A stretch of DNA of 64,000 nucleotides from Pedobacter cryoconitis (lineage in GTDB: Bacteria > Bacteroidota > Bacteroidia > Sphingobacteriales > Sphingobacteriaceae), in NCBI RefSeq assembly GCF_014200595.1, contig NZ_JACHCG010000001.1, positions 310,001-374,000 of the forward strand. Reading direction: 5' to 3'. The notes under the pieces were generated by a model. It had not been told where the DNA came from. It ran no database searches and worked only from the letters and a program-made list of their open reading frames with translations. The stretch's first letter is position 1. Each line of letters begins with the position of its first letter. Both the position numbers and the translations under genes were made by a program. Below, in pieces: positions 52,531-61,534 of the stretch.

Positions 52531-53886
52531 ATGAAAAAAAACAGTTACTATCTGATCTTAATTCTTTTACTGAGTGTGACAGCCTGTAAAAAAGACAATT
52601 CCTCAACAAATTCGGATGTAAAGCCGGTTACTATAAATATCAAATTGAGTTATGAAACTGAGCAGACCGACCTTGGTTTGAGCCTGGAAAAGACACAGGT
52701 GAAAATAACCAATATTACGACCACACAAGCTTATACCGGGGTTACCGCAGCAGATGGAACCGTTGAATTTAAGAATGTGGCGCCTGGTAATTATGATATT
52801 GCCGCAGTGCAGACCATCGCTGCCGCTGATTACAATGCGAAAGCAGGTACTAACCTCACTGAAGCGATTGTTTTTAATGGGACCCTGAGCCGTCAGAGCC
52901 TGTCGCAGAATAGCAGCCTGTCTATCGTTTTAAAAACCGGACGTGTTGGTGATCTGGTGATTAAACAAATTTATTATGCTGGTTCACACGTTACTAACGG
53001 AGCCCTTTTCCGTGATCAATTCATCGAGATTTACAACAATTCAAATGTAACGCTCTATGCAGATAGCCTGTATTTTGGTCAGACAATCAACGTCAGTACC
53101 GCACTTAATAAAATAGACTTTAACAAAGGATATTATTTACCTACAGGACAATACGACTGGACTAAATCTATTCAGATGAATAACAGTAAAGCCAATTCAG
53201 ATTACGTTTATATGTCTGCGTTATTTATGATTCCCGGAACAGGTAAACAATATCCGATTTTACCAGGAACGAGCATAATCATTGCAGCGAATGCACTCAA
53301 CCATAAAGTACCCTATACCGGAGCTGACGGAAAAGCAATTGGTGTTAAAGATCCATCGCTGACTGTTGATTTAAGTAAAGCTGATTTTGAAGTATATCTT
53401 GGTGATCAGCCTGGCATCAACAGGCTGGCTTCAGATTTAGATAACCCGGCTGTACCTAATGTAACTGTAATAGATGCCGGAGCGAACCGGGATCTTGTAT
53501 TAGATAACAATGGACGTGATGGAGTAGTTATCTTTAAAAGTGCCATTAGTCCTAAAATATGGGGCAGATTTCCAACTCCGGATGTAGTACAGATCATTGC
53601 ATCTACAAAAACTTATATCCAGGTTCTGGTTAATGTATTGATTGATGGTGTAGGTTTAAACCAGACTACTGCAATTAACAGAGTACCAAAATATATGAAT
53701 GATAGCGTTGATGCAGGTGAAACCTATGTCACAAAGGGAGCTTACTCTTCTCAATCAGTAGCCCGTAGAACAAATAAAACTATTAACGGTCGTGTAGTTT
53801 TAAAGGATACGAATAACTCTACCAATGATTTCGGTGTATTGAATATGGCAGATGCCTCTAAATCTGCCGCTTCATTTATCAATTAA
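52531..53886 (+). CDS. DUF4876 lipoprotein
   Basis: A 451-residue lipoprotein with signal MKKNSYYLILILLLSVTAC, then KKD, the usual surface-exposed start. An Ig/prealbumin-like domain (TQVKITNITTTQAYTGVTAADGTVEFKNVAPGNYDIAAVQ) precedes the DUF4876 core (GDLVIKQIYYAGSHVTNGALFRDQFIEIYNNSNVTLYADSLYFGQ), which resembles lamin-tail-like beta-sandwiches. The function is unknown. It follows the receptor by 108 bases and precedes the barrel gene by three. It may be a surface accessory of the receptor. Confidence 0.9.
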   Translation: MKKNSYYLILILLLSVTACKKDNSSTNSDVKPVTINIKLSYETEQTDLGLSLEKTQVKITNITTTQAYTGVTAADGTVEFKNVAPGNYDIAAVQTIAAADYNAKAGTNLTEAIVFNGTLSRQSLSQNSSLSIVLKTGRVGDLVIKQIYYAGSHVTNGALFRDQFIEIYNNSNVTLYADSLYFGQTINVSTALNKIDFNKGYYLPTGQYDWTKSIQMNNSKANSDYVYMSALFMIPGTGKQYPILPGTSIIIAANALNHKVPYTGADGKAIGVKDPSLTVDLSKADFEVYLGDQPGINRLASDLDNPAVPNVTVIDAGANRDLVLDNNGRDGVVIFKSAISPKIWGRFPTPDVVQIIASTKTYIQVLVNVLIDGVGLNQTTAINRVPKYMNDSVDAGETYVTKGAYSSQSVARRTNKTINGRVVLKDTNNSTNDFGVLNMADASKSAASFIN

Positions 53887-53889
53887 TTC

Positions 53890-55434
53890 ATGAAAGGATT
53901 TTTTATAGGATGCTTTTTTATGACCCTGTCTGTTGGAGTTCTTGCACAAAAGCAAGAACCCGCAGACAGTATTTACCTGTTTAAGCAAAGCCTGCTTAAA
54001 CTCAATGATAGTGAGCAGAACGCCGCATCATTGCTTGCCAATGATGAGCAGAATGTAAGTATAGTTTCTCTGAATTATAAAATGCAAAAAGGCCACTTTC
54101 GTACTGCGCAGACTGCCGAAAGCGGTCATGGCATTGCATTCCAATCCAGTGGGATCAAAACCCTGGGAAGGTTTAAAATGGCCGGATATTTTGATTTCGA
54201 AAGAACCTGGCAGGATAGCCTGGCCTGGACTATGCAAGGCGTACCCGATGAGGCTACCCCATATTATTTTGCTGCTGGTAAGGCAGGGAAATATGAACGG
54301 CTCCATTATAAATTTGGTGGACTGCTGACTTACAGATTAATAAAAGATAAACTTTTTTTAGCTGCGGGTGCAGACTATGATTACAATACAGCCTCACGTT
54401 CGGTTGACCCGCGTCCTTCGGTACAAACTTTCCAGTTACTTGTTAATCCGCAGCTTTTATATCAGCAGGGTAACCATGTGATCGGAGCAGAGCTTAACCT
54501 GGGTTATGGTAAAGAGAACAATTCTATTTCCTATATGAGTAAACAATATTCTGCTCAGAGTCCGGATTATCCTGACCGTATTAACTATCTGCTGATGGGC
54601 TATGGTTATCAAATTCCTTTTGGAGCTGGTAAAATAGAGCGTCAGAACAAGATCAGCGGATTTGGTATAAACTATGCTTATCATACCAATCAGGCCTATA
54701 TCAATACAGGTATAAATTATACGAAACAAACACAGGATAACCTGAATGCAAAAGATCAATCTGCAAATAACAATAAATACGGAACTTTTATACTCAATAG
54801 TTATAACGCCAGATTATTAGCTGGATTGAATACATTCAATTATCAGCATCAACTGCAAGTAACACTGCAACTCCAGGATGGATATGACCATAATTATCTG
54901 GAATTATTTGGGTTAAGCAATTATAAATATAACCATCAAAAGATAGTTGTAGAATATACAATATTGAGGAACTCTAATGCAGCTAAAAAGATAGAATTAG
55001 GTTTTAACGTGCTTTATAACACCGTTAATAAAAAAGATATCGCATCTGATATTTCTACTGTATTTGGTTATATCCAACCAGGGCTGAGCGGGACTTTATA
55101 TAATTCTTTCTCAGACAAAAGCAGGCTATCAATAACCCTTTCACCTGGCTTAAGGTTACCCGCAGGCAATGAAATCAATGTACCCGTTACCGATAATGTA
55201 TTTGCAAATAATATCATTTATCCGGATTATACTTATTACACTTCAACCGCAGGAACCCTTGATTTCAAGGTGAAATATAGCAGTCCCCGTTTAATCAGGA
55301 ATACTAAAAGCGGCTTAAGCCTGAATGTATTTTATATCAATTCATTATCCGATGGAAAAAGACCAATTACCACAGGTTTTAATCCATCAAAAAACAGATT
55401 AGATGTCTCTCTGGGCTTTAATCTTTACTTTTAA
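53890..55434 (+). CDS. DUF6850-type outer-membrane beta-barrel protein
   Basis: A 514-residue exported barrel. Signal peptide MKGFFIGCFFMTLSVGVLAQ, then repeated amphipathic strands with aromatic girdles (FKMAGYFDFERTWQDSLAWTMQG, KYERLHYKFGGLLTYRLI, KLFLAAGADYDYNTASR), ending in Phe (DVSLGFNLYF), the C-terminal signal for BAM insertion. I place it in the DUF6850 group by context and pattern. It starts three bases after the DUF4876 gene and is followed by the peroxidase after six. The function is unknown. Confidence 0.82.
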   Translation: MKGFFIGCFFMTLSVGVLAQKQEPADSIYLFKQSLLKLNDSEQNAASLLANDEQNVSIVSLNYKMQKGHFRTAQTAESGHGIAFQSSGIKTLGRFKMAGYFDFERTWQDSLAWTMQGVPDEATPYYFAAGKAGKYERLHYKFGGLLTYRLIKDKLFLAAGADYDYNTASRSVDPRPSVQTFQLLVNPQLLYQQGNHVIGAELNLGYGKENNSISYMSKQYSAQSPDYPDRINYLLMGYGYQIPFGAGKIERQNKISGFGINYAYHTNQAYINTGINYTKQTQDNLNAKDQSANNNKYGTFILNSYNARLLAGLNTFNYQHQLQVTLQLQDGYDHNYLELFGLSNYKYNHQKIVVEYTILRNSNAAKKIELGFNVLYNTVNKKDIASDISTVFGYIQPGLSGTLYNSFSDKSRLSITLSPGLRLPAGNEINVPVTDNVFANNIIYPDYTYYTSTAGTLDFKVKYSSPRLIRNTKSGLSLNVFYINSLSDGKRPITTGFNPSKNRLDVSLGFNLYF

Positions 55435-55440
55435 ACACAC

Positions 55441-56577
55441 ATGAAGCGCGTATTATTAATTATAGGTCTTTTTCTGTTGATTTTAACCCAACTATCGTTT
55501 GATAGTTTTAACCAGAATGATGGTATCTCAGCAGATTCACTCCGAAACATATACAATCAATCACCTTCCAGCTGGCCAAAACCTTTAATTGATTCCGGTG
55601 TAAAATGGCAGGAACTAGGTGTTGTTCCTAATGCTCCAATCAGTGAAGGAAGTCCTTTAACCAAGAATCTGGTCGCATTGGGCAAAGTACTTTTTTATGA
55701 CCCCAGACTATCAGGATCTAATCAGATCTCCTGTATCAGCTGCCATGCACCCGAAATGAACTGGTCTGATGGCAGACAAGTATCTTTAGGACACGATCAG
55801 GCTGCAAACTCCCGCAATGCACCCTCCCTTGAAAATATCTGGTATTTTAAAAACCTGTTCTGGGATGGAAGGGCTAACTCATTGGAAAAACAGTTAGAGG
55901 GGCCAATTGGATCAGACATTGAAATGCACCAGGATTTTAAACTGTTACCCGCTAAATTAAGAGCAATCAAAGGATATGCTGCGCTATTTTCTTCTGCTTA
56001 TGGGGATGCAAAAATCACACAAGAGCGTATAGCCAAGGCGATTGCAGGTTATGAACTTACCTTTACCAGCCGTAAAAGCAGCTTCGATTACTTTTTGGAA
56101 GGCAATACCAAAAGAATGACTGATCAGCAAATTCAGGGTTTACACCTGTTTCGTACCAAAGCCCGTTGCATGAACTGTCACAGTGGCCCTTTATTTACGG
56201 ACGATGATTTTCATAATCTAGGATTAACTTACTATAAACGGGCAAAATACGAAGACCTTGGCCGTTATAATGTGACTAAAAACCCTGAAGACGTTGGCAA
56301 GTTCAGGACACCGGGGTTACGTAACGTATTGCGGACGCGTCCATGGTTCCACAATGGCTTATTTGATAATATCGAGGGCGTAATGAATATGTACAATAAT
56401 GGTATGCCTCAGCCAAAACAAAAACCAGAGGAATTGAATGATCCGCTTTTTCCAAAAACAGATGTACATATCAAAAGATTAAATCTGACAAAAACAGAAA
56501 GGGATGCTATTATTTCCTTTTTAGCTGCTATTACTACTGAGCCATGGAGAATAACAACACCCGAATTACCTAAATAG
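55441..56577 (+). CDS. Dihaem cytochrome-c peroxidase (CCP/MauG family)
   Basis: A 378-residue exported protein with two c-type haem motifs: CISCH (residues 98-102, in QISCISCHAPEMNWSDG) and CMNCH (243-247, in RCMNCHSGPLFTDDDFHNLG). FRTPGLRNVLRTRPWFHNGLFDNIEGVMNMYNNG is the conserved C-terminal signature. A short N-terminal signal or anchor precedes. It would reduce peroxide in the periplasm or oxidise a protein or metal substrate. Its place at the end of a TonB-receptor operon suggests a part in uptake or processing of the ligand; this association is inferred. Convergent with the EamA gene, three bases apart. Confidence 0.93.
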   Translation: MKRVLLIIGLFLLILTQLSFDSFNQNDGISADSLRNIYNQSPSSWPKPLIDSGVKWQELGVVPNAPISEGSPLTKNLVALGKVLFYDPRLSGSNQISCISCHAPEMNWSDGRQVSLGHDQAANSRNAPSLENIWYFKNLFWDGRANSLEKQLEGPIGSDIEMHQDFKLLPAKLRAIKGYAALFSSAYGDAKITQERIAKAIAGYELTFTSRKSSFDYFLEGNTKRMTDQQIQGLHLFRTKARCMNCHSGPLFTDDDFHNLGLTYYKRAKYEDLGRYNVTKNPEDVGKFRTPGLRNVLRTRPWFHNGLFDNIEGVMNMYNNGMPQPKQKPEELNDPLFPKTDVHIKRLNLTKTERDAIISFLAAITTEPWRITTPELPK

Positions 56578-56580
56578 AAT

Positions 56581-57483
56581 TTATACAACTCTTTGTGTTC
56601 TGAACTTCTTGTGCAGATAATCAGAAAGAATAATCATAATCACTGCGATCAGGATCAATAACATCCCTAGTACAAGATTTTGTGTAATAGCCTCTTGAAA
56701 CGCGATTACACCAACTGCAACAGCAACCAAAGGCTCCAAAGCCCCCAATATTGCAGTTACCGTAGAACCCACATACTGCACGGCAAATATCATGGCAACG
56801 CATGATATTGCTGTGGTGGGTAAGGCCAGCATAACCAATTCGACAATTGATCTGGTGTCTGGTAATGGCTGTAAACCCACAGTCAATTGTGCTTTAAACA
56901 GAAAAAAAACAGCACTGGAAGCCATCACATATAAAGTGAGTTTATATCCCGACATGAATTGTATTCTTGATTTGTTCACTGCTACAATATAAACTGAATA
57001 CGAAAGTGCTGCAATTAAGATTGCGCCAAGTCCTAATAAATTCAGTGTCATTCCATTATCGCCCTTATACAATAAGGAAACGCCCAAAAAGGCAATTACA
57101 ATGGCTGCGATAGTGATCAGACTTATCTTTTCTTTAAAGAATACCGCCATTAAAATAGCGACAAAGACCGGATATATAAATAGGATAGTAGAAGCAGTAC
57201 CTACGCCCAGATAATCATAACCTACCAGTAAATATTGTGCGGATAAAGCATACAATATCCCCAGAATAGCCATCGGGACAATTTCCCTTTTTGCAATTCT
57301 GAAGGACTCCTTTTTAAACAGCATAAAGAGCGCAAGCAACAAAGATGCGCAGGCAAAACGATAACACAAAAGGGAATCATGAGGAATCCCTTTGCGCATT
57401 AAAGGTAGGGCAAACAACGGTATCAGGCCAAAAGTTGCGGACGAAATACATCCCCAAAAATAGCCCTTGACTTTAGTATTCAT
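56581..57483 (-). CDS. EamA-family (DMT) transporter
   Basis: A 300-residue inner-membrane protein with ten hydrophobic helices in two EamA repeats. The first starts YFWGCISSATFGLIPLFALPLM, the second LNLLGLGAILIAALSYSVYIVAVNKSRIQ. GALEPLVAVAVGVIAFQEAITQNLVLGMLLILIAVIMI is the typical last-helix pair (EPvva...G...l.E.l....liG..lIl.g). Such carriers export or import metabolites or drugs; the substrate is unknown. It is followed on the other strand by a TetR gene. Confidence 0.9.
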   Translation of the reverse strand: MNTKVKGYFWGCISSATFGLIPLFALPLMRKGIPHDSLLCYRFACASLLLALFMLFKKESFRIAKREIVPMAILGILYALSAQYLLVGYDYLGVGTASTILFIYPVFVAILMAVFFKEKISLITIAAIVIAFLGVSLLYKGDNGMTLNLLGLGAILIAALSYSVYIVAVNKSRIQFMSGYKLTLYVMASSAVFFLFKAQLTVGLQPLPDTRSIVELVMLALPTTAISCVAMIFAVQYVGSTVTAILGALEPLVAVAVGVIAFQEAITQNLVLGMLLILIAVIMIILSDYLHKKFRTQRVV

Positions 57484-57607
57484 TCAAATGTCAGGTTAGA
57501 ATTTATTGGTGTCGGATTGACGACGAAAGATATAATAATTTTCTGATTATCTTTTCTTCATTGAGGCAATAAAACTTCCTTCGTTAAAACATTAAATAAA
57601 AAACTAA

Positions 57608-57638
57608 TTGGAACAATCGTTCTGATTATGTACTTTTG
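57608..57638 (+). promoter_or_regulatory. TetR promoter with operator between -33 and -7
   Basis: -33 TTG (57608-57610), 20-base spacer, -7 box TACTTTTG (57631-57638). The near-dyad GAACAATCGTTC (57611-57622) lies between them and differs by one base from the centre of the palindrome in front of the LLM gene. The ATG follows seven bases after the box. Confidence 0.65.
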
Positions 57639-57644
57639 CTCCTG

Positions 57645-58220
57645 ATGGCACGTATTAAAGAATTCGATCCGACAGAGAAATTAGAAAAAGCCCGTGATTT
57701 ATTCTGGGAAAAGGGTTATCACGCTACCTCTATGCAAGACCTGGTAGGGCAGATGGAGATTAACCGGGGGAGTATGTATGATACTTATGGAGATAAGCAC
57801 AAGCTATTTATGGAAAGCCTTCAAAGTTATGCGCTGGAAACCTACAGCGAATATAAAAAAGCAGCTCTTGGACAAAAATCTCCATTTAAAGCTATCGGGC
57901 AAATTGTGAAAAAGGCATTGGAACGGTCTTTTGATGAAGGTAAAGTCTGTATGGTTGTTAAATCATCTTTTGAAATGGCCCGGCTGGATGCGGAGATCAG
58001 AGAACTTTTAAAACAGTTAACCAATGCACTAATTTCAATTTTTGAAGACTTAATCCTGAAAGCACAAAAAGCAGGGGAAATAGACGAGAAAAAGAATGCA
58101 AGGCAAGCCGCACAGTTTATTGCAGGCTCATTTGCAGGATTATGGCACATGCAGTCTTTATACGATGACAGAGCAATGATAGAACACATGGCAAAAAATA
58201 TTATCGGTAGTTTAAGATAA
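57645..58220 (+). CDS. TetR/AcrR-family regulator of an LLM oxidoreductase
   Basis: A 191-residue repressor. ARIKEFDPTEKLEKARDLFWEKGYHATSMQDLVGQMEINRGSMYDTYGDKHKLFME is the TetR HTH; the rest is the helical ligand domain. An in-frame TTG at 57636 lies inside the -7 box, so the ATG is preferred; the transcript is then nearly leaderless. Its own promoter and the downstream LLM gene both carry the same operator motif, so it should repress itself and the oxidoreductase. Confidence 0.92.
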   Translation: MARIKEFDPTEKLEKARDLFWEKGYHATSMQDLVGQMEINRGSMYDTYGDKHKLFMESLQSYALETYSEYKKAALGQKSPFKAIGQIVKKALERSFDEGKVCMVVKSSFEMARLDAEIRELLKQLTNALISIFEDLILKAQKAGEIDEKKNARQAAQFIAGSFAGLWHMQSLYDDRAMIEHMAKNIIGSLR

Positions 58221-58237
58221 TATTTTTTTTTGACTTA

Positions 58238-58259
58238 TAATAGAACGATCGTTCTATTA
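58238..58259. promoter_or_regulatory. 22-bp perfect palindrome, TetR operator of the LLM gene
   Basis: TAATAGAACGA/TCGTTCTATTA pair over all 22 bases, 28 bases before the LLM start. The core GAACGATCGTTC matches the site in the TetR promoter at 11 of 12 bases. Confidence 0.85.
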
Positions 58260-58287
58260 ATACACTATAACAATTAAACAAACAAAT

Positions 58288-59343
58288 ATGGAATTAGGCA
58301 TAAGTATGTTCGGCGATTTACATGTCGACCCGGCAACAGGTAAAATACAATCCACACAAAAACGACTGGCAGAACTGATGGAAGAAATCAAGCTTGCTGA
58401 CGAAGTTGGCTTGGATATTTTGGGAGTAGGAGAGCATCATCGGCCGGAGTATGCCATACCAAGCCCTGAAATTATATTGGCTGCTGCTGCTGTGGTAACC
58501 AAAAATATCAAACTGACCAGTTCTGTAACTGTGCTCAGCTCTTCAGATCCAGTTAAACTTTATCAGAACTTTGCTATGGTAGACTTGCTTTCTGAAGGCC
58601 GGGCAGAAATTATGGCGGGAAGAGGAAGTTTCACTGAATCATTTCCATTATTTGGTTATGACTTACAAGATTATAGTGCATTATATGAGGAAAAATTAGA
58701 CTTGCTACTCAAAATCAATGCAGTGCAAAAGATAAACTGGGAAGGTCGTTTTCGTCCGTCCCTGGTGAACCAGGAGGTATTCCCCAGAGCAACAAATAAC
58801 AACCTCGCCGTTTGGGTTGCCGCTGGTGGTACACCTGAATCCGTGTTTCGTGCCGGGCGTTTAGGTTTGCCATTGATTTTTGCTATTGTCGCTGGTACAC
58901 CGCTTGAAAGATTTAAACCCTTATTTGAACTCTATAAAAATACTTACCAGCAATTTGGACATGATATGGCCGAATTTAAAGTTGGTATGTTTTCACACGC
59001 TTTATTTGGCGAAGACTCTCAGGCGATCGGAGATTATTACTATCCGCTTTACGCCAGACAAATGGATAGAATCGGACTGAGCAGAGGCTGGTCACTTTTT
59101 CAAAGGCACCAATACGACTACGGGCGTACTAAAGCAGGGGCTATGTTTGTCGGAGATGCAGCAGAGACTATAGATAAAATCCTGTATGCGAAAGACCTGT
59201 ATGGAATTACCCGTTTTATTGCACATCTGGACGTTGGTGCACCCTCTCATAGTCATCTGATGAAAGCTATCGAAATTTACGGAACCCAGATTGCACCTAA
59301 AGTACGTGAATTCTCTGGCAACTCCCAAAGTGATCACATTTAA
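58288..59343 (+). CDS. LLM-class flavin-dependent oxidoreductase
   Basis: A 351-residue luciferase-like monooxygenase barrel. MELGISMFGDLHVDP, GEHHRPEYAIPSPEIILAAAAVVTKNIKLTSSVTVLSSSDPVKLYQNFAMVDLLSEGRAEIMAGRGSF and VWVAAGGTPESVFRAGRLGLPLIFAIVAGTP fit the bacterial luciferase family (probable atypical-family-B type). It would use reduced FMN or F420-like flavin and O2; the substrate is unknown. It sits 68 bases after the TetR gene, directly behind its operator, so expression should be induced by the TetR ligand. Confidence 0.92.
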   Translation: MELGISMFGDLHVDPATGKIQSTQKRLAELMEEIKLADEVGLDILGVGEHHRPEYAIPSPEIILAAAAVVTKNIKLTSSVTVLSSSDPVKLYQNFAMVDLLSEGRAEIMAGRGSFTESFPLFGYDLQDYSALYEEKLDLLLKINAVQKINWEGRFRPSLVNQEVFPRATNNNLAVWVAAGGTPESVFRAGRLGLPLIFAIVAGTPLERFKPLFELYKNTYQQFGHDMAEFKVGMFSHALFGEDSQAIGDYYYPLYARQMDRIGLSRGWSLFQRHQYDYGRTKAGAMFVGDAAETIDKILYAKDLYGITRFIAHLDVGAPSHSHLMKAIEIYGTQIAPKVREFSGNSQSDHI

Positions 59344-59481
59344 CCCATAATACGTAAAGAAACTATTTAAATTTATTTGACCTTTTAATAGCTCAAATGG
59401 ATATAAGTTTACATTTTTGTTGGAATTTAGTATATAGTGCCTAATTAACTCTCATTTACAATCAGATTAATTCCATAAAAA

Positions 59482-60918
59482 TTGAAACAACTCAACGAAA
59501 AACCTGACGATAATAAGCTTAAAAGAGGCTTACAGAACAGGCATATCCAATTAATAGCACTTGGTGGCGCGATAGGAACAGGCTTGTTTTTAGGGATAGG
59601 CCCTGCTGCGGTACTTGCGGGCCCTTCCGTGATTTTAGGTTATGCAGTAGCTGGTATCATCGCCTTTTTTATTATGCGCCAACTCGGCGAAATGGTCGTA
59701 GAAGAACCCGTATCAGGAAGTTTCAGTCACTTTGCCTATAAATATTGGGGTTCATTTGCGGGCTTTGCTTCCGGCTGGAATTACTGGGTACTCTATATCC
59801 TGGTAAGTATGTCCGAATTAACAGCGATCGGGATTTATGTCCATTTCTGGTGGCCATCCATTCCTTTATGGTCGTCAAGTCTTTTCTTTTTTCTAACCAT
59901 TAATGCGCTTAACCTCACTTCAGTTAAAGTTTATGGCGAAGTAGAATTCTGGTTCTCCATTGTTAAAGTGGTAGCCATCATTGCTATGATCTTTTTTGGC
60001 TGTTACTTATTGGTTAGCGGATCTGGCGGAGAACAGGCCAGTATACAAAACCTCTGGAATGACGGCGGATTTTTTGCGAAAGGGCTGTTAAGCTCAGACG
60101 GAAAAGGCGGTTATCAAGGTTTGCTTTCTGCAATCGCATTGATTATGTTCTCATTTGGCGGATTAGAACTCATTGGAATTACAGCTGCTGAAGCTGAAAA
60201 TCCTGAAAAAACTATCCCTAAAGCAACAAATCAGGTTATTTACCGTATCCTTATTTTCTATGTAGGTGCGCTGGTTATACTTTTCTCTTTATCCCCATGG
60301 AAAAACATTACCACAGACAGCAGTCCATTTGTAATGGTATTTGAAAGCTTGAAAGGTTTTCAATTCAGCCTGTTAGGAAAGACCTTCTTCTTTACCAGTA
60401 TTATTGCCAATGTATTGAATATGATTGTTTTAACCGCAGCTTTGTCCGTGTATAACAGTTGTGTCTACAGTAACAGCCGGATGCTTTTTGGACTAGCAGA
60501 ACAAGGAAATGCCCCTGCTTTTTTATCAAAGCTGAATAAAAATCATGTGCCCTTAAAAGCTATTCTGGTTTCGGGATTATTTGTAGCGATCAGTATTGTT
60601 ATCAATAAACTGATGCCAGAAAAAGCGCTGGGTATTTTGATGTCGCTGGTCGTTTCCTCACTAATGATTAACTGGCTGATGATTAGTATCACGCACTTAA
60701 AATTCAGAAAACAAAAACAAGCTGAACAGGTAAAAACCAAGTTCCCTTCCTTTATCTATCCATTATCCAATTATATCTGCCTGATCTTTTTAGTTGGTAT
60801 CCTGGTCATCATGTGGATTACAGGAATGAAACTTCCGGTGGAACTTATTCCGGGCTGGCTTATACTTTTATATCTTTGCTATCTGCTCGTTAAGCGTAAA
60901 AAACAACAACAAGCTTAA
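59482..60918 (+). CDS. Amino-acid permease, AAT family (AroP/PheP-like)
   Basis: A 478-residue 12-TMS APC transporter. KLKRGLQNRHIQLIALGGAIGTGLFLGIGPAAVLAGPSVILGYAVAG is the signature first helix region, and GWNYWVLYILVSMSELTAIGIYVHFWWP resembles the aromatic amino-acid carriers AroP and PheP. The start is TTG: an in-frame TAA is only one codon upstream and no ATG is near the N-terminus. Proton symport of an amino acid is inferred; specificity is not proven. It ends at a strong terminator. Confidence 0.92.
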   Translation: MKQLNEKPDDNKLKRGLQNRHIQLIALGGAIGTGLFLGIGPAAVLAGPSVILGYAVAGIIAFFIMRQLGEMVVEEPVSGSFSHFAYKYWGSFAGFASGWNYWVLYILVSMSELTAIGIYVHFWWPSIPLWSSSLFFFLTINALNLTSVKVYGEVEFWFSIVKVVAIIAMIFFGCYLLVSGSGGEQASIQNLWNDGGFFAKGLLSSDGKGGYQGLLSAIALIMFSFGGLELIGITAAEAENPEKTIPKATNQVIYRILIFYVGALVILFSLSPWKNITTDSSPFVMVFESLKGFQFSLLGKTFFFTSIIANVLNMIVLTAALSVYNSCVYSNSRMLFGLAEQGNAPAFLSKLNKNHVPLKAILVSGLFVAISIVINKLMPEKALGILMSLVVSSLMINWLMISITHLKFRKQKQAEQVKTKFPSFIYPLSNYICLIFLVGILVIMWITGMKLPVELIPGWLILLYLCYLLVKRKKQQQA

Positions 60919-60923
60919 ATATT

Positions 60924-60959
60924 AAAAAGGGGTTCTGAAAATATTCAGAACCCCTTTTT
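60924..60959. terminator. Bidirectional intrinsic terminator
   Basis: 16-bp perfect stem AAAAAGGGGTTCTGAA/TTCAGAACCCCTTTTT, four-base loop, with built-in A and T runs. Serves the permease and the convergent small secreted protein. Confidence 0.92.
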
Positions 60960-60984
60960 CAATTACATAAGAAACGAACAACTT

Positions 60985-61380
60985 TTAATTCGTTACAAAT
61001 ACATAAATGCTTTCCAATGTATTGCCATACTGATCTTCGATCCAGATGCGCTGAGAGCCTCTTAAATTGCTAAAACTAGACCCATAAACTTCAATATCGG
61101 CACTGCCACCCGCATCAGGAAAGACTATATACTGTTCTCCCTGTATTTTATCTCCACAAAACAGCGAATTCCCACTTTCTGAAACAGGAAGGCCGGTTAC
61201 CTTAATCAGGTAAGGGCCACCATTTGCACTGATGATATTGGGGCCGCTCATTCCAAAAAAGCGGGCACTTAAGCTTTTCGAAATCACAGGCTTTAACAAA
61301 CCATGCTTTGCAGGGCTGAAACTTGAAAGTAAAACGAATAACAGCAGGGACAAAATTGTAGTTGTACTTCTTCTCATCAT
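60985..61380 (-). CDS. Small secreted protein of unknown function
   Basis: A 131-residue exported protein: signal MMRRSTTTILSLLLFVLLSS, then a beta-rich domain with NGGPYLIKVTGLPVSESGN, GEQYIVFPDAGGSADIEVYG and GSQRIWIEDQYGNTLESIYVFVTN. It looks like a single Ig-like sandwich. I do not recognise a family. There is one Cys in the mature part. No operon partner; it faces the TetR gene across a 154-base gap. Confidence 0.7.
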   Translation of the reverse strand: MMRRSTTTILSLLLFVLLSSFSPAKHGLLKPVISKSLSARFFGMSGPNIISANGGPYLIKVTGLPVSESGNSLFCGDKIQGEQYIVFPDAGGSADIEVYGSSFSNLRGSQRIWIEDQYGNTLESIYVFVTN

Positions 61381-61498
61381 AATTGGTTTAGGTTTTTAAG
61401 AATTAATAATTAACTACAAATTAGTTAATATTCGGATAATCCCATATTTTTCTATGTATTAATTAATTGCCATACAGAAGTAATAAAAATAGCTATAC

Positions 61499-61530
61499 TT
61501 GTTTTTATAATACCAATCGGTATATATTTG
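61499..61530 (+). promoter_or_regulatory. TetR promoter with operator between -33 and -7
   Basis: -33 TTG (61499-61501), 21-base spacer, -7 box TATATTTG (61523-61530). ATACCAATCGGTAT (61510-61523), arms ATACC/GGTAT, lies between them. The ATG begins five bases after the box. Confidence 0.65.
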
Positions 61531-61534
61531 TACT

